A stretch of 64,000 nucleotides of DNA from Distichodus sexfasciatus (lineage: Eukaryota > Chordata > Actinopteri > Characiformes > Distichodontidae): contig JAVGVS010000096.1 in the NCBI GenBank assembly GCA_032718565.1, positions 1,389,933-1,453,932 on the forward strand, given 5' to 3'. How positions within the stretch are numbered: the stretch's first letter is position 1; every line of letters begins with the position of its first letter. This document shows, piece after piece, positions 1 through 12,200 of the stretch. The position numbers and the translations under genes are program-made. The notes beneath the pieces are model-generated. The model worked only from the letters and a program-made list of their open reading frames with translations, was not told where the DNA came from and made no database searches.

Positions 1-34
1 CGGCCCCCCCTCTCCCTTTTCTCTGGGTGTGCAG

Positions 35-207
35 CGATGCAGAGAACTGGTCCTGCGTGTGTCCCCCGCTCTACTCGGGTGAGCTGTGCCAGTTCACCGC
101 CTGCGAGCGCAACCCGTGTGCCCACGGCGCCACCTGCATTCCCAAGACCCAGCTGGAGGCGGTGTGCCTGTGCCCACACGGAAGGCAGGGCCTCCTGTGT
201 AACGAGG
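35..207 (+). CDS. EYS: EYS coding exon a (EGF-like)
   Basis: Acceptor TGTGCAG precedes position 35 and donor GAGG|GTAAGT follows 207. The exon enters with one base to finish a codon and leaves with one base. It encodes the end of one EGF domain (CVCPPLYSGELC) and a full six-cysteine EGF domain from ACERNPC to GLLC. It is the first exon of the gene inside the window. Confidence 0.9.
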
Positions 208-3200
208 GTAAGTCTCCTGCTGCTGGTTTGTAAGCAGATGATCATTTAACAGCGCAGACTTGCTGAAGGGAGGGATGCTTTTGCACCCAGGAAGAACTGG
301 GACTCCAAGCGGCTGGATCTAGCAGCTGTGTGTTCCTACAAAACGGTGGTTTCCAATCCTGGAATGTTTAGGTTTATGCACTAAAGTTGGACACAATGCA
401 TTAAGGTTTGAATGCAAAGCCCAAATTGTCTTTTATAGTTAACATAAAGGTATTATGTTCTGGTTTATATTGCATTAGCCATATAAGCAGAACCAGAATG
501 AATATTGACCTGTTAACTATTGCTGAATTTAACTGATTCGTTCCAGTTTCCTTCAGCATTTAATTCTAACCTAACACTTCAAATTTTTCATTAGATACTG
601 GAAATAAAAACTAGATCTGCCTCCTAAAACAACATATTTTTGGGGCCATTCATCTTAAAATTAAATAAACATAAAATGAGGTTTTTACAAGTATACCCAC
701 AATCTACACTGAATATAGATTTTATATAGAACAGCATAAAAATGCCCCTCATGAACTCCAAATCCAGCTGCTAAATGTGCAACAACAGGTATGAGTATGT
801 ACAGGATTATTATGTTGGATCTACACTAACATCTTTTATAGTATTACCCTGTTGTGTCACCAGCAACTATAATTGTGGTTTGCAATTACGTTGCCTACTC
901 ATGTTCACACAACTGTTCCGTTGCCAGTGGCGCTGGCACCTGATCGATTAAAAGAGCACGTTCAGGTCTTCAGATATTTGTCGGAAGACGTACTGTTCTG
1001 TAGGCAACAGACATCTGGAGTGTAAAAACTAAAGAGTTGCAGAAGGCCATGTTAGCTTTGTAGACGTGTAGTCATTTCTCAAAGTGAAATAAAGAAGGGA
1101 GAGAACCGTGCCAGCTCTGTAGCAAGCGGCTGCAGACAGGGGAGGAAAGTGAAAGATCTGTAGTCTTCGGTGTAAATATTGATTCTGGAGAACTGAACTT
1201 GACTCAAGTATCATTTGAACTATTGAACATTAAAGCACGGTTGAGTTGGGAACAAGCTCGGTGTTGGTAGTTTTTTAATGCTTGAGGGATGAAAACACAA
1301 ACTGGAAAGCAGAGCCTTTTAAACATATGCTACTACTATTTAGTGATATGTTTTGCATTTTAAGGAACACTCCACCCAAAACGTGATGGCAAGTGGCATC
1401 AATGGCTTTCAGCATGAGTAGATTTTTAATATTAGCCCCATTAGCAGTTTTGGCAGTGTCTTTAAGTCTACATCCAGAGAAAAGACTTTTGTTTTGTTCC
1501 CAAAAATTAGTTTCAACCCCAAAAAATACTTCAGCATGTCAGCAGTGGTAGTACAGAGAATTTCTTTATTGAATGCTCCAGCAAAAACCAAACAACAAAC
1601 TGAGTTGCCTCAAGATCAACTGCTCAATTGGTGCCTGTGTATCCAAAAATACCCTTCATCTAATGTGGTTAGTATTAATTTGTTAATTTTTCAGTTCTGC
1701 CCGTTTCCTGGAATACCATCATAATCAATTCTAATGTTTTTCCCCTTGGTCCTAATTCACATTTATATATCTTTTTTATTTCCTTTTACCTACTCTGTTT
1801 TTTTTTTGTTTTGTTTTGTTTTATTCACAAGTTGGTACATTTTAGAATAAAAATCTTTCCTGTTTTTAACATTCTCATAAATTGTTCAACATACACATAC
1901 ATGACACTACACATCTATGAAAAAACATGATTCCACAATTGCTCATTGAGTAATGTGACATCCACTACCTCTGTATTACTGTCAGGCTGTTTAATACTCA
2001 TGTAAGTCTGTTGCATAACTGCAACAGTTGAGTCGGCGATGCACCAAGGTAGTGCTGACCATGAGAGTGAAACATTCTGCAACTTCCATCTGGCAAGGTT
2101 ACACTGAGAAACCGGTAGGGCAGTATGAATTTTCGCCCACGGCCAAAGTCTGGGAGCATGCTTCCGTCCAAAACCTGTGCTGGCACCCAGCAGCCCCACC
2201 ACGTGAAACGGGCACTTGAGTGTCCGCCTCAACTAAATCCCAAACCGAAGCTGACAACTCGGCCTGTTTGGAGCTGATAAAATATTTAGTAGTTCTAAAC
2301 TCTTGTTGTCAGACACATTAGGCTGGCGTTTCTAAGAAGTGTAAAGGCTAGTTTGCATTGCTAGGACTGTTTGTTGGTTGGGAATTTATTGTTGTTGTTG
2401 TTTTTTAATAATTGCTTAGGTTGTTGATGCCTGGGGTGATTTTCAGAATAAGCAACAATTACAGAATGTGGAAATGGAAGGGACACTTATCTTCTCATCT
2501 AAACTCAGCTTGATACATTGCACTGCTTTTTCTGAATATATGGAAAAACACTGATTCTTAATTTTACCACGAAATGTTCGACATTCAGCTGAAGTGAGAA
2601 AGTCTCGGTCAGCAGCCGTTTGATGATTAGCATAGCATATACACCTTCATTGCATGTAATTGCTTTCCCAGCGGTATTCCTGAAGACTTCAGAGTATATG
2701 ATACCGCTCGCATGAATGTGACAGTTTGAGTTTATTCCCGCAATGCACCGCGTCTTCCCTCGCGCGCACACTCGCTCGCCATCTATTAGATCAAACTGGC
2801 ATGGAACAAAAGGCCTTATTGTGCTGTAATCTAATTGGGCGGTGTGATTTAAAAGACGCTTTGGCACGGTGCACCTGGCCGCCGGGAGCAGACGCTCCTC
2901 TCTATCGGGCGGCGTGACGCTCCGTTGCCAAATGGAGAGCAGTAATCTGCCTGTGTCACGCCTGTGAGTGCGGCTGACATTTGAATTTAAAGCCTGATAA
3001 CATCAGATAACATCAGCCTCGCTATCGATCGCTAGCCCACGCCCGCCGGGCCCTCGTGCTACCCGGGCTTCGTGTAAGCCGGACGCATTTGTTGTCTCGT
3101 CCACAGTGTTGTCACAGGCCTGAGTTAAAGCCCAAAGTGGGAGTTTTAGACACAAAATGCCACGGTTAAGACTCCATTGTGTTGCAATGTCTTTGGACAC

Positions 3201-6200
3201 AGTGCTTCCTTAACATATTTTATTGTAATTTCTTTGATTATAGTGAGTGCTCCTTTAATGTAAAGAAGCACGATTAGAGCTATGTTCTATTTGAATCTAT
3301 TTGCCCATAGTGCTCCTTTGATTTACTCTCTTGTAAAGGAGTGTGATTAAGATTTCATTCCAGTGGGATTTCTTTGGCCATAGTACTCTTTCTATGACTT
3401 GAGACCAGTCTCGAGACCAGTTTTTGAAAATTTCGGTCTCGTCTTGGAATCGACCGTATTTGTACTTGGTCTTGTCATGAACTCGGACAAAGAGGCCTTA
3501 GGATTTTATTTCGAGACCAGCCGAGACCACAACTCTGAGAATATTACTATTAATGAGCTTTTTACTCTCGGATTGGATAAATTCTCCAATGAGGTTACTG
3601 CTGACCGCAGTTACCCGCCACCCCCCCCCCCCCCCCACAAACGCACAGGTGTGCACATGAACATAGGGGAAGTCGTAGTTGTTTGGGAAAGATGTCAGGA
3701 AAATCAGCTGTCATCAAATTTGGCTACCAATACCACAAAGAATTCATATGTGAATCAACCAGAAAAAGAAAACACACGGTACTGTGTAGCTCCTGCCATA
3801 CTTTGATGATGGAGACGTGTTTTGCTCCGGTCTCGATCTCAGTCTCGTCTTGGTCTTGACACACTTTGAGCCACACTTTAAAGAAGCATGATTAAGGCTT
3901 CATCCCTCTGTAATTTATTTAGTCATATATTCTCTTTTCTGTTTAACTGTAGCTTGAGCATGGTTGATGTCACTGTATGCATAATGGATTCATTTTCTGC
4001 ATGTTTGGTTACTAATCAGTGCATTTGGTCTATTCATCAGATATTTTTTTCATTATAAGGCTCATAATGGGAATTTATGGCTAGTGAAATGAGTGTGGGG
4101 CTGTGTAGGTCAGCGATGGAAAAATACTCTTCTTTAACTGCAAAGATAGCAAAAGCTATTCTATTCCCAGCTCCGTCATAGAAACATCAACATACGACCT
4201 TTGTCCTCTGAGTTTTACACAGTCTTCCCCATACACACCAACCTGCTGCATGTCCATCTGTTTTAGGTTTATTCCTGCAGCTGTGACGTGAGAAGTCATT
4301 TGGCACGGCTTAGTCTTAAACATCTGCAATTATTTCAAGTACTTTGTACCCCGTTAAGCAGAATAAATAAGATTATAGAAGCAGTCGCGAGATGTTAAAG
4401 GATAGAAAGCGTGGGTGTCATGTTTAAGCCGTAAAATGTCACGCGTGGGTTAATTTAGCGTATAGTTCATATCCATGCTCACATTTCAAAGTCCAACATC
4501 ACACTGACTTGCAGGCTCCACAAGCCAGGAATAGCATGACGAAAAGGAATAACTTTGGGAGATAAATTTTATGTAAGCCCACAGCATGAGCCAGCCTTAG
4601 ACAGGTACATTCACCAGAAGCTGTGCTGCCTGTGATCCCTCAACACACGCAATCATGCAACAAACACATCTGGCTTTTCAAAAAGCCACGGTCTGATCCC
4701 CAGCGTCATGCCACAGTGTTGCTTGTGTCATACGCAGTGATTAAAATCTCATCGCAGTATTCCGTAGCAAACGGTTGGAGCAGTAGGCATAGTGGTAATG
4801 ATGCTAATGGGGTTGTTTTGCTTGAGAGCTCAGTCTGCACGTCCGAGGAATGGAATTGTCAGAAATCACATTGTGCAACCTGCTTGCTTAATCTCAAGAA
4901 GCACAGGTTGCGCAGCTTTTTAGAACTCTGAGTAAGTACTGTAAAGTATCTTAATAAAACATTTCCTTCCGACAGTGGGGGCATGTCTGGTGGAGGTATA
5001 GATTGGCACAGAGACAAAAAATCTTTGTATTTTTTACCGGAAACCGAAATAAACTGGAGACGTGTCTCTTGTTAAGACCTCGCTATGAATCCGGAGCATG
5101 AGCAGAATTTTAATAGGCTTCAGCTTATTCTGATGCCCATGCACTTCCACTCGATATGGACAGCCGCATGTGGAGAAACACAAGTGTGCCTGAGGCTGTC
5201 TTGTGGCGGAGTAATCATATGCACTTCATTGCTATCAGACTGATAGTGCCACTAAAGGATGAGGCTTATTTCCTCCACGTTCTTTGAATGCATGAATGGA
5301 TCACATGCAACAAAAAAACCTTTTGTGTTACACACTTGTGTGAGCCGACTGGTTATAGGTCTTAATTGCATATAATTTTATCAGACACTGTTGTTTGTGT
5401 TGCACTAACTATGGCAATCCTGGTACTGTGAACAGCAAAATCGCATATCTGCTGGAGAACAAAACCGGCTCAAAATTTGTTGCCGAACAAACAGGTTAAG
5501 GTCAAAGATGACGTGGCAGGTAAATAACAAGTAATACGCTGAACAGTCCGAACAGGAGCCTCATGCCTCAATGAAGTGTTAATAAAAAGGGTCAAAAGGC
5601 TTTTATTAGGTTTGAGGTTGAAATATGCTTGAGTGTGTGTCAGAAACATATGGAGGGAGATTAAAAAATGTTAAAGGTCATGCAAGCCCTCAGCGGAAAC
5701 ATGACATACCCCATTGTGCCATGTTGGATGACTCATCTATTGACCAACGTAAAGGTGGTGCAGCTGCATTTGCCTTGCAGAAAAACTGACTTGTTACCTC
5801 TGCAGTTGCCCCTCAATTCAACCACCATACACTGCTAATGCACTTTAATCTCACTCGACACATAAAAGCACAAAATCAGACATATACGCGTCTCTACCAT
5901 TTCCTCTCCATAGCAATTGTCGACAGCCACAAAAGCCTCTTTAAGTCAGGCCACAGGTATAACACCACCGTTTCAGCTCCTTGAAAATATGACAAGCGTT
6001 TAATTCTTCCACATGGCGGGGAGAAATATGGATCCAACAATGTACAAGTTGAAAAATAGACATATTAAGGAGAGTGTGTGCATGCACTAAAGGTACTGTT
6101 CAGACGGGATTAGTTTTACATGTAACGTGACATGGGGTTACATGGAGTAATTATTGCCAGAGCTTCTCAGAGATTGTAGTCCCGTTCGAGTGCGCCATGT

Positions 6201-9200
6201 GTGGGCATTTTGAAGTAGAGGCCATTTTTTTGGATGTTTGCTGGGGAAGCGGTGGTCTAAGGTTAGGGACGTGGGACCTGTGGATTGAGGTTTTGAATCT
6301 GGCTCTATCCTACGTCCAGCATTACATTTACATTTATGGCATTTAGCAGACACTCTTATCCAAAGCGACTTACATTTCCTAACTTCAGGGACAGCCTCCC
6401 TGGAGCAACTTGGGGTTAGGGATCTTGCTCAGGAACCCAGTGATGGTAGTGCAGGAGGTAGGATTCGAACCCACAACATCTGGGTCCAGAGGTGAGTATC
6501 CTAACCACTAGACCACCACCCTTGGAGAAAGACCCTTGAACCCCAGGGTTGCTCCAGGGACTGTTAGTGTAATTAGGCAGTGTCATTCCCTCTGGATTAG
6601 AGTGTGAATAAATGCTGTAAAAGTTAGTTGTTCTGTCTCCTGCTATAATCAATGTATGGAATGCTGCAGCTTGTGCTTTGTATGTGCTGGAAGAAGTGTT
6701 CTCTAACTCCAGTCCCTTGGAGCTGCTCTAATACACCTGATCTAACGTCTTGACTAATTACTGAGTCTTTACTGAGTTGGATCAGGTGTGGAGGTGCAGG
6801 GCAGCTGGTCTCCAAGGCCAGAGCTGAGATCCTCTGCGTTTGAATCCTTTAGCACATTTGTGGCCCGTTCAGAAGCCACCCGTACCGAGCCCACCTGAAG
6901 TCATTACGGGAGCATGCGTTCTCATTAAGGACTTGTTTGGACGGAAGAAGGCCGAGTGAGCAGATGCGTTTGAAGGAGGGGCTGTGGGGGTTCAGTGGTG
7001 GAACGTCGCTCGCCGGCGGCCGCCGAGTGTTTAAGAAAAAGCGAGGTCTATCTCCCGCCCCTGCGCTTAGCCGCGTCCTGGCCCTTCATTAGGTGCTCGG
7101 CAAATACGCAGCGGCAAGCTCATATCTGCGCAATTTCAAAGGAATCAATAATTCAAAAGGAAAACAGAAGACAGTCTCAGGAAGAGACAGGGAGAGGGAG
7201 AGAGATTTAGAGAGAGTAAGAGAGATTTAGAGGGAGCCTCAGGGATGCTGAAGGGTTTTTGGTGGGGGTGTGGGGGTGGCAGGGACAGAGAGAAAACACT
7301 CGTTATTTGGGAAAATGCATAGCCTTATATGTGCATAAAATCGCTTTGGGGAAATTCTGGCATAGCGACATGCTCTGGCAGGGTTAGCACAGGGTTACCC
7401 AGGCTGCCCCAATGCGTAAATGAAAATCTCCTGATGAGCCATAAATGACTTATTCAGGGCATGGACTGCACCATTTAGCCAGATTTCCTGCCAAATCATT
7501 TGTTTTTTGTAGTAGTGGTATTCTAACAGATTGGGAACAGATTGCATTCTGTCTTGTCCCCTCACCTTTTTGAGAAACATCTGCCTGAATTTTTTGCTCA
7601 GCCACCAAACGCCAACTATCTATAAATGAGGTGGACATGAATGGTAGGGGGGATGCATAACATGTTTTTTGCCGACAGTCATCCTGCCATGACAGGAAAT
7701 GTAGAAACAAACATGGTCGAAATGCAGTGGGTGAATCAATAGCTCCATCTGGTGGCTGTTTATGAGAGTAACTGTGAGAGTAAAAACGTTATGAGAGTAA
7801 AAATGTTTTGTTCTGTGTTTTGTTGCTTAGGTTTGAAATCACCCTGAAGTTAAATTCTCCATGAAGGCTAAATATTTGGTTAATCACTATGTTTCTAATG
7901 TTTGATGAAGCTTTTGTCTTGCTAGATAACTTTGTGGATCCTACACCACATTCTTGTGTTTAAACCTCGTCTTGCTGGTCCTGATGATTTTACTCTTCCC
8001 ACATCCGCAGTCATCAACGTTACCAGACCCAGATTCAGCGGGACGGACGAGTTTGGCTACACGTCCTACATGGCATTCCCTCCCATTCCCAGCATGAGCT
8101 ACTTCTATGAGTTCCAGTTAAAACTGACATTTGCCAGTAACATCTCTGCCCTTAAGGACAACTTAATTCTCTTCTCTGGACAAAAAGGGCAAGGTAAAAT
8201 GAGACAAATACTATGTGTCTGATTATCTGCATGTCTGTCTGACTGAAGTGGGTTATTCCCAGACATTATTATAATGACAAGTATTTTATAAAACTAAGGC
8301 CGGACCAACGTTGATAAAAGCTGCATGCCTTCATTCTCGCTATAATTGGGCCGGGTGAGATGAGGAAGACAAGGTGGGCTCCACTAGTCATCTTCTTCAG
8401 CACCGTTCCCAATTTTGGCTGAGGTCAGTCGGAGCGGGCGCTGAGTGACGTGTCGCCGCTCGCGGCCCGTTTAATCAAAAGACAGACGGCCGAACGAGAG
8501 CGCGAGGGGGCCGTGAATCTTCCGCGGTTCGGCGAGCCTCTCCCGGGATTACAGTTTAGGGTGATTCATCGAGGGAACAGCAGAAGGAGACAGCGGTATG
8601 AATAATGAAGCAATCGTCAGGGGAACGACGCCGTACAGTAGGGGATGGAAATCCAAGAAAAAACAGAGAGGGATAAAGGAAGAGAGAGAGAGATGTGGGA
8701 AGATGAGGCGGCAACCCTTCAACTGATAATTGGCGTGATAAATTTGATTCATCTGTCCTCCAACACGTCAAACATTTAGACACTAAAGGTCTTTGTGATG
8801 TATTGAAAATCTGTTGATGTACATACTTTTTTCCTTTGTTTGTTGTATGTCCAAAGGTGTCAATGGAGATGACTTTTTCGTCTTGGGTGTGAGGAATGGA
8901 CGGATCCTGCATAGGTTCAACCTCGGCTCTGGGGTGGCTACAATCGTCAGCGACCGACTGAACCAAAAGATCAGAATACACACCGTGCACTTTGGCCGAT
9001 ATCTCCGGAGCGGCTGGCTCAAGGTGCATTTCTCCATTATCAATTAGGAGCAGCATTTCTACATGCTCCATTACTGCTTCAATGTAATGATTAAAGCCCT
9101 TTGTTTGATTACTTAGGTTTGTAATCACCCTGAAGTTAAATTCTCCCTGGAGGCTAAATATTTGGTTAATCATTAACATTTGCTTTTGACTTTTGGTTGG

Positions 9201-12200
9201 CTTTGGAAGTAAGACATCTTAATTCGGTTTTATAATCTAAGAACTGTTTTATCAGTTTTCCACCTGTTGCTACTAGATTTGCACGTCCTTAGACACAACA
9301 ACAGGCTCAAGCTCATGTCTTTTCAGCTTGACAGCGCTTTTCTGAATTCAAGACACTGCCAGGTTTTATATTTAGCACTCAGCATACAGATAAAAATATC
9401 ACTGCGTTGGTGCTGAAGGATATAAAGAACCAATGAATGAACAGTCAAATTAGCATGATTTCAGCTACTTGTTGATTAGCTCACATGCATTACTAACCAA
9501 ATTAGCATGTTCAAAAATAACAGTTGGACATCCTTATTAAGTATGAATAGTGATGATTGTTCCTTCAGTTTATGGTAGCACAAGCTGATAAGTAACTATA
9601 TGAAGCCAAACCCCAACTCTTAAACCCCTTGATACCCAGCATGTAGAGTTTCAATTAAGGTGCCTGTTTCGGTCCTGGGGCAGTTGGTAGGTAGCGTAAA
9701 GGTTAAGACGTTCGCCCCGTGATTCAAGATTTAAGATTCTTTGTCATGTTCATAGTTATACAAGTACAACCTGTGGTGAAATGTAACCTGAACAATCAGA
9801 AGCTCTCTGGTCTAAATCCTGGAATGGTAAAGGTACCAATGAGGTACTCACTCATTTAATAACCCTTTAACATTCACTGCACTCAGGTTGATGGGCAAAG
9901 GAACAAGACTGGCTCATCTCCCGGCCACCTGGCAGGTCTCAACACCTTTAGTCAGCTTTACGTGGGGGGCTACAGCGAATACATTCCGCAAATGCTGCCA
10001 CTAGGCTCCAGATTTAGGAACAGCTTTCAAGGTAAGATCTTTTAGCTTCTTAACTTCCTTATGTTTGTTTTTACTGTGAATGAGAATATTGTATCATGAT
10101 TAGCAACATCTGACACCACCACATGCTACTTGAGACATTGAGATACAGCACATCAGTTGCACAGTGGACCTCAGCGAGGTGAATTCTGAGAGCACTGCTT
10201 AAATTAAATGTGTACAAAAATATGAAGATGGAAAGTGAGATTTTTACATTTTCTTTGCTTTCATTAATTGACCCAGCGTAAAGAGGCCAAGAGGGAGGTT
10301 TGTAATTTTAGACTTGTACGAAGACCTGTCATCAGTGATCAATCATTGAAAGCTTGCAAAATAGGGTTTCTCTGGAGTAGAGGTGCTGATGAGGAATATT
10401 GCCAGCTAGATTGTTGAAATAACGCCTGTGCCCACACTGTTCCAGGCACATAAGGTATCATTATGTTGTGTCTGTGTGACCTTAGGCACATTATGTGGTC
10501 CAGGTGCCACACAGTACTCTGCCTTAATGCATCAAACTAGCTGCAGTAATAACTGTTACAGAGGTCTGTGTAATGACTCATACATATCATTGCTTCAGTA
10601 CCAGTCAAGCCTCACTTGTAGTAATCATTTGAGGAAAAAAATGGAGCACAGAGTTCGTATAGTCGTCAACATTGTTTTTATTCACTGCTAGTACATGGAT
10701 TTCGTTGTAAAGCCTTTCACGTGTAGCGTTCTGCTGGCTACTATGCATAAATTCATACATCAAGTTGATTTGTGTTTGTTTAGACTGAATTTGACTGGAA
10801 CACAAAAGACTAGACTGATTTGTTTTAAGGTGGTGTGGACTTCACTGAACTGTATAAGGTTGAGTTGTGTTTGTTTAGACTGAAATTGACCACACAGGCT
10901 CAGTAGGTTAATTATTTTAGGTTGGGCTGAACTGAGCTTGACTAGTCTCAACTGGTTTGAAGTGTGTTGGGCTGAACTGAGCTTGACTAGTCTGCACTGG
11001 GTTCAGTTGTGTTGATTTAGACTGGCCTTGTCTGTCTTAGGTGGGACTAGCCTGATTTGTGTTGGTTTAGACTGGCCATCACTAGCCTGTACTGGGTTAA
11101 ATTGTGTTAGGTTGGACTTGGGTTAAACTGCACTAGTTTGCATTCTGATTTTGGACTAAACCTGACCTGGCCTTGACTATGTTTTCGTGGCTTGAGTACG
11201 CTAGGGAAGAGTGGACTAGATTGTGATGGACTGCACTGTTGGTTTGGTTGTTCCAGACTGAACTAGTTTCATTTGAGCTGGAGAGCACCAGGCAAGAATG
11301 GACCATAAAGTTACATATATTGTATGAGCCTGAGCTGAATTAGGGCAGTTGGTAGTGTAACGGTTTGGGAGTTGGCCTCATAATCAGGTGGTCACCGGTT
11401 CAAATCCCGGACCAGGGACCACCACTGTACCTCATGAGCAAGGCACTGTCCCCAAGCACTGCTCCCGGGCACTTATAAAAAGCTGCCGACTGCTCCTTCG
11501 TGGCTGGGTCAAATGCAGATGTCACATTTGGTTGTGCTGCACTGTGTGCTGTGATGTGGTGTGTTCACAATGACAAATAATCACTCACTTTCACTTCACT
11601 AAGCCCCCTGAGTGGGGTTAAATGGACTGGATTCTGCTGTGTTGAATTATGTTGGGTTGGACGGGACATGGTGAAGTTGGCAGGATTAAGGTCTGAGTGA
11701 TATTGAATACTGTCTGTTAGAGTAGAACATGACCTGACTCATCTTGAACAAAAAAAATCTCCTCTACCACACCACTAACTACACTTTTCACTAGTTAATG
11801 TTAATGGCCACTTCTTAGTATGTCAGCAGTAAGCAGTGCTGGACATTAGCACTAGCTTGCAGAAATCTGAATGAGAATGGTTAGTGTTAGTTAGTGACCT
11901 AGAAAAGGAGAGTCTTTGTTCTAGACAGGTCTTATGGTGCCCATGATCATTAAAATCATGTAATGTCCCACTGCTGCAGACAGTGCTAACAGGACAGAGA
12001 CTGTACTGGACTGTACTTAAATGGACTGGATTGGCCGGCGGCCTGCACAAACACCTCAACCACTTCGCAGGCCTTTCCTCAGACTCGAACGTTGCCTTCA
12101 GGCAGTTCATCAAGGCTAGTTAATCCTCTAATGTAATTCCATGGCCCTCACCATGCCACTAATTGTGATAGCTAGCTGTAACCACATGGCTAATGCACTC

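Larger units (their letters stand above)
208..8010 (+). other. EYS intron, 7.8 kb
   Basis: No exon was found between the exon ending at 207 and the one starting at 8011; the phases of the two match directly. Contents: AT-rich unique-looking DNA to about 2.7 kb, a CpG-rich stretch at 2700-3080, imperfect ~80 bp repeats with an inserted GAGACC-rich element at 3.2-3.95 kb, a tRNA-derived SINE at 6323-6522 and a GC-rich stretch at 6980-7170. Short open frames here have no recognisable domain. Confidence 0.8.

Noticed and set aside
3399..3806. 135-codon frame in the GAGACC-rich element
   Set aside because: Includes a poly-C run translated as polyproline and no domain; judged chance.
6490..6520. 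Possible tRNA gene on the - strand
   Set aside because: Box A and B are present but the body and tail are those of a SINE; no complete cloverleaf.
8556..9179. 207-codon - strand frame in EYS
   Set aside because: Overlaps EYS exon c and a CpG-rich intron patch; no family resemblance and no splice or promoter support.
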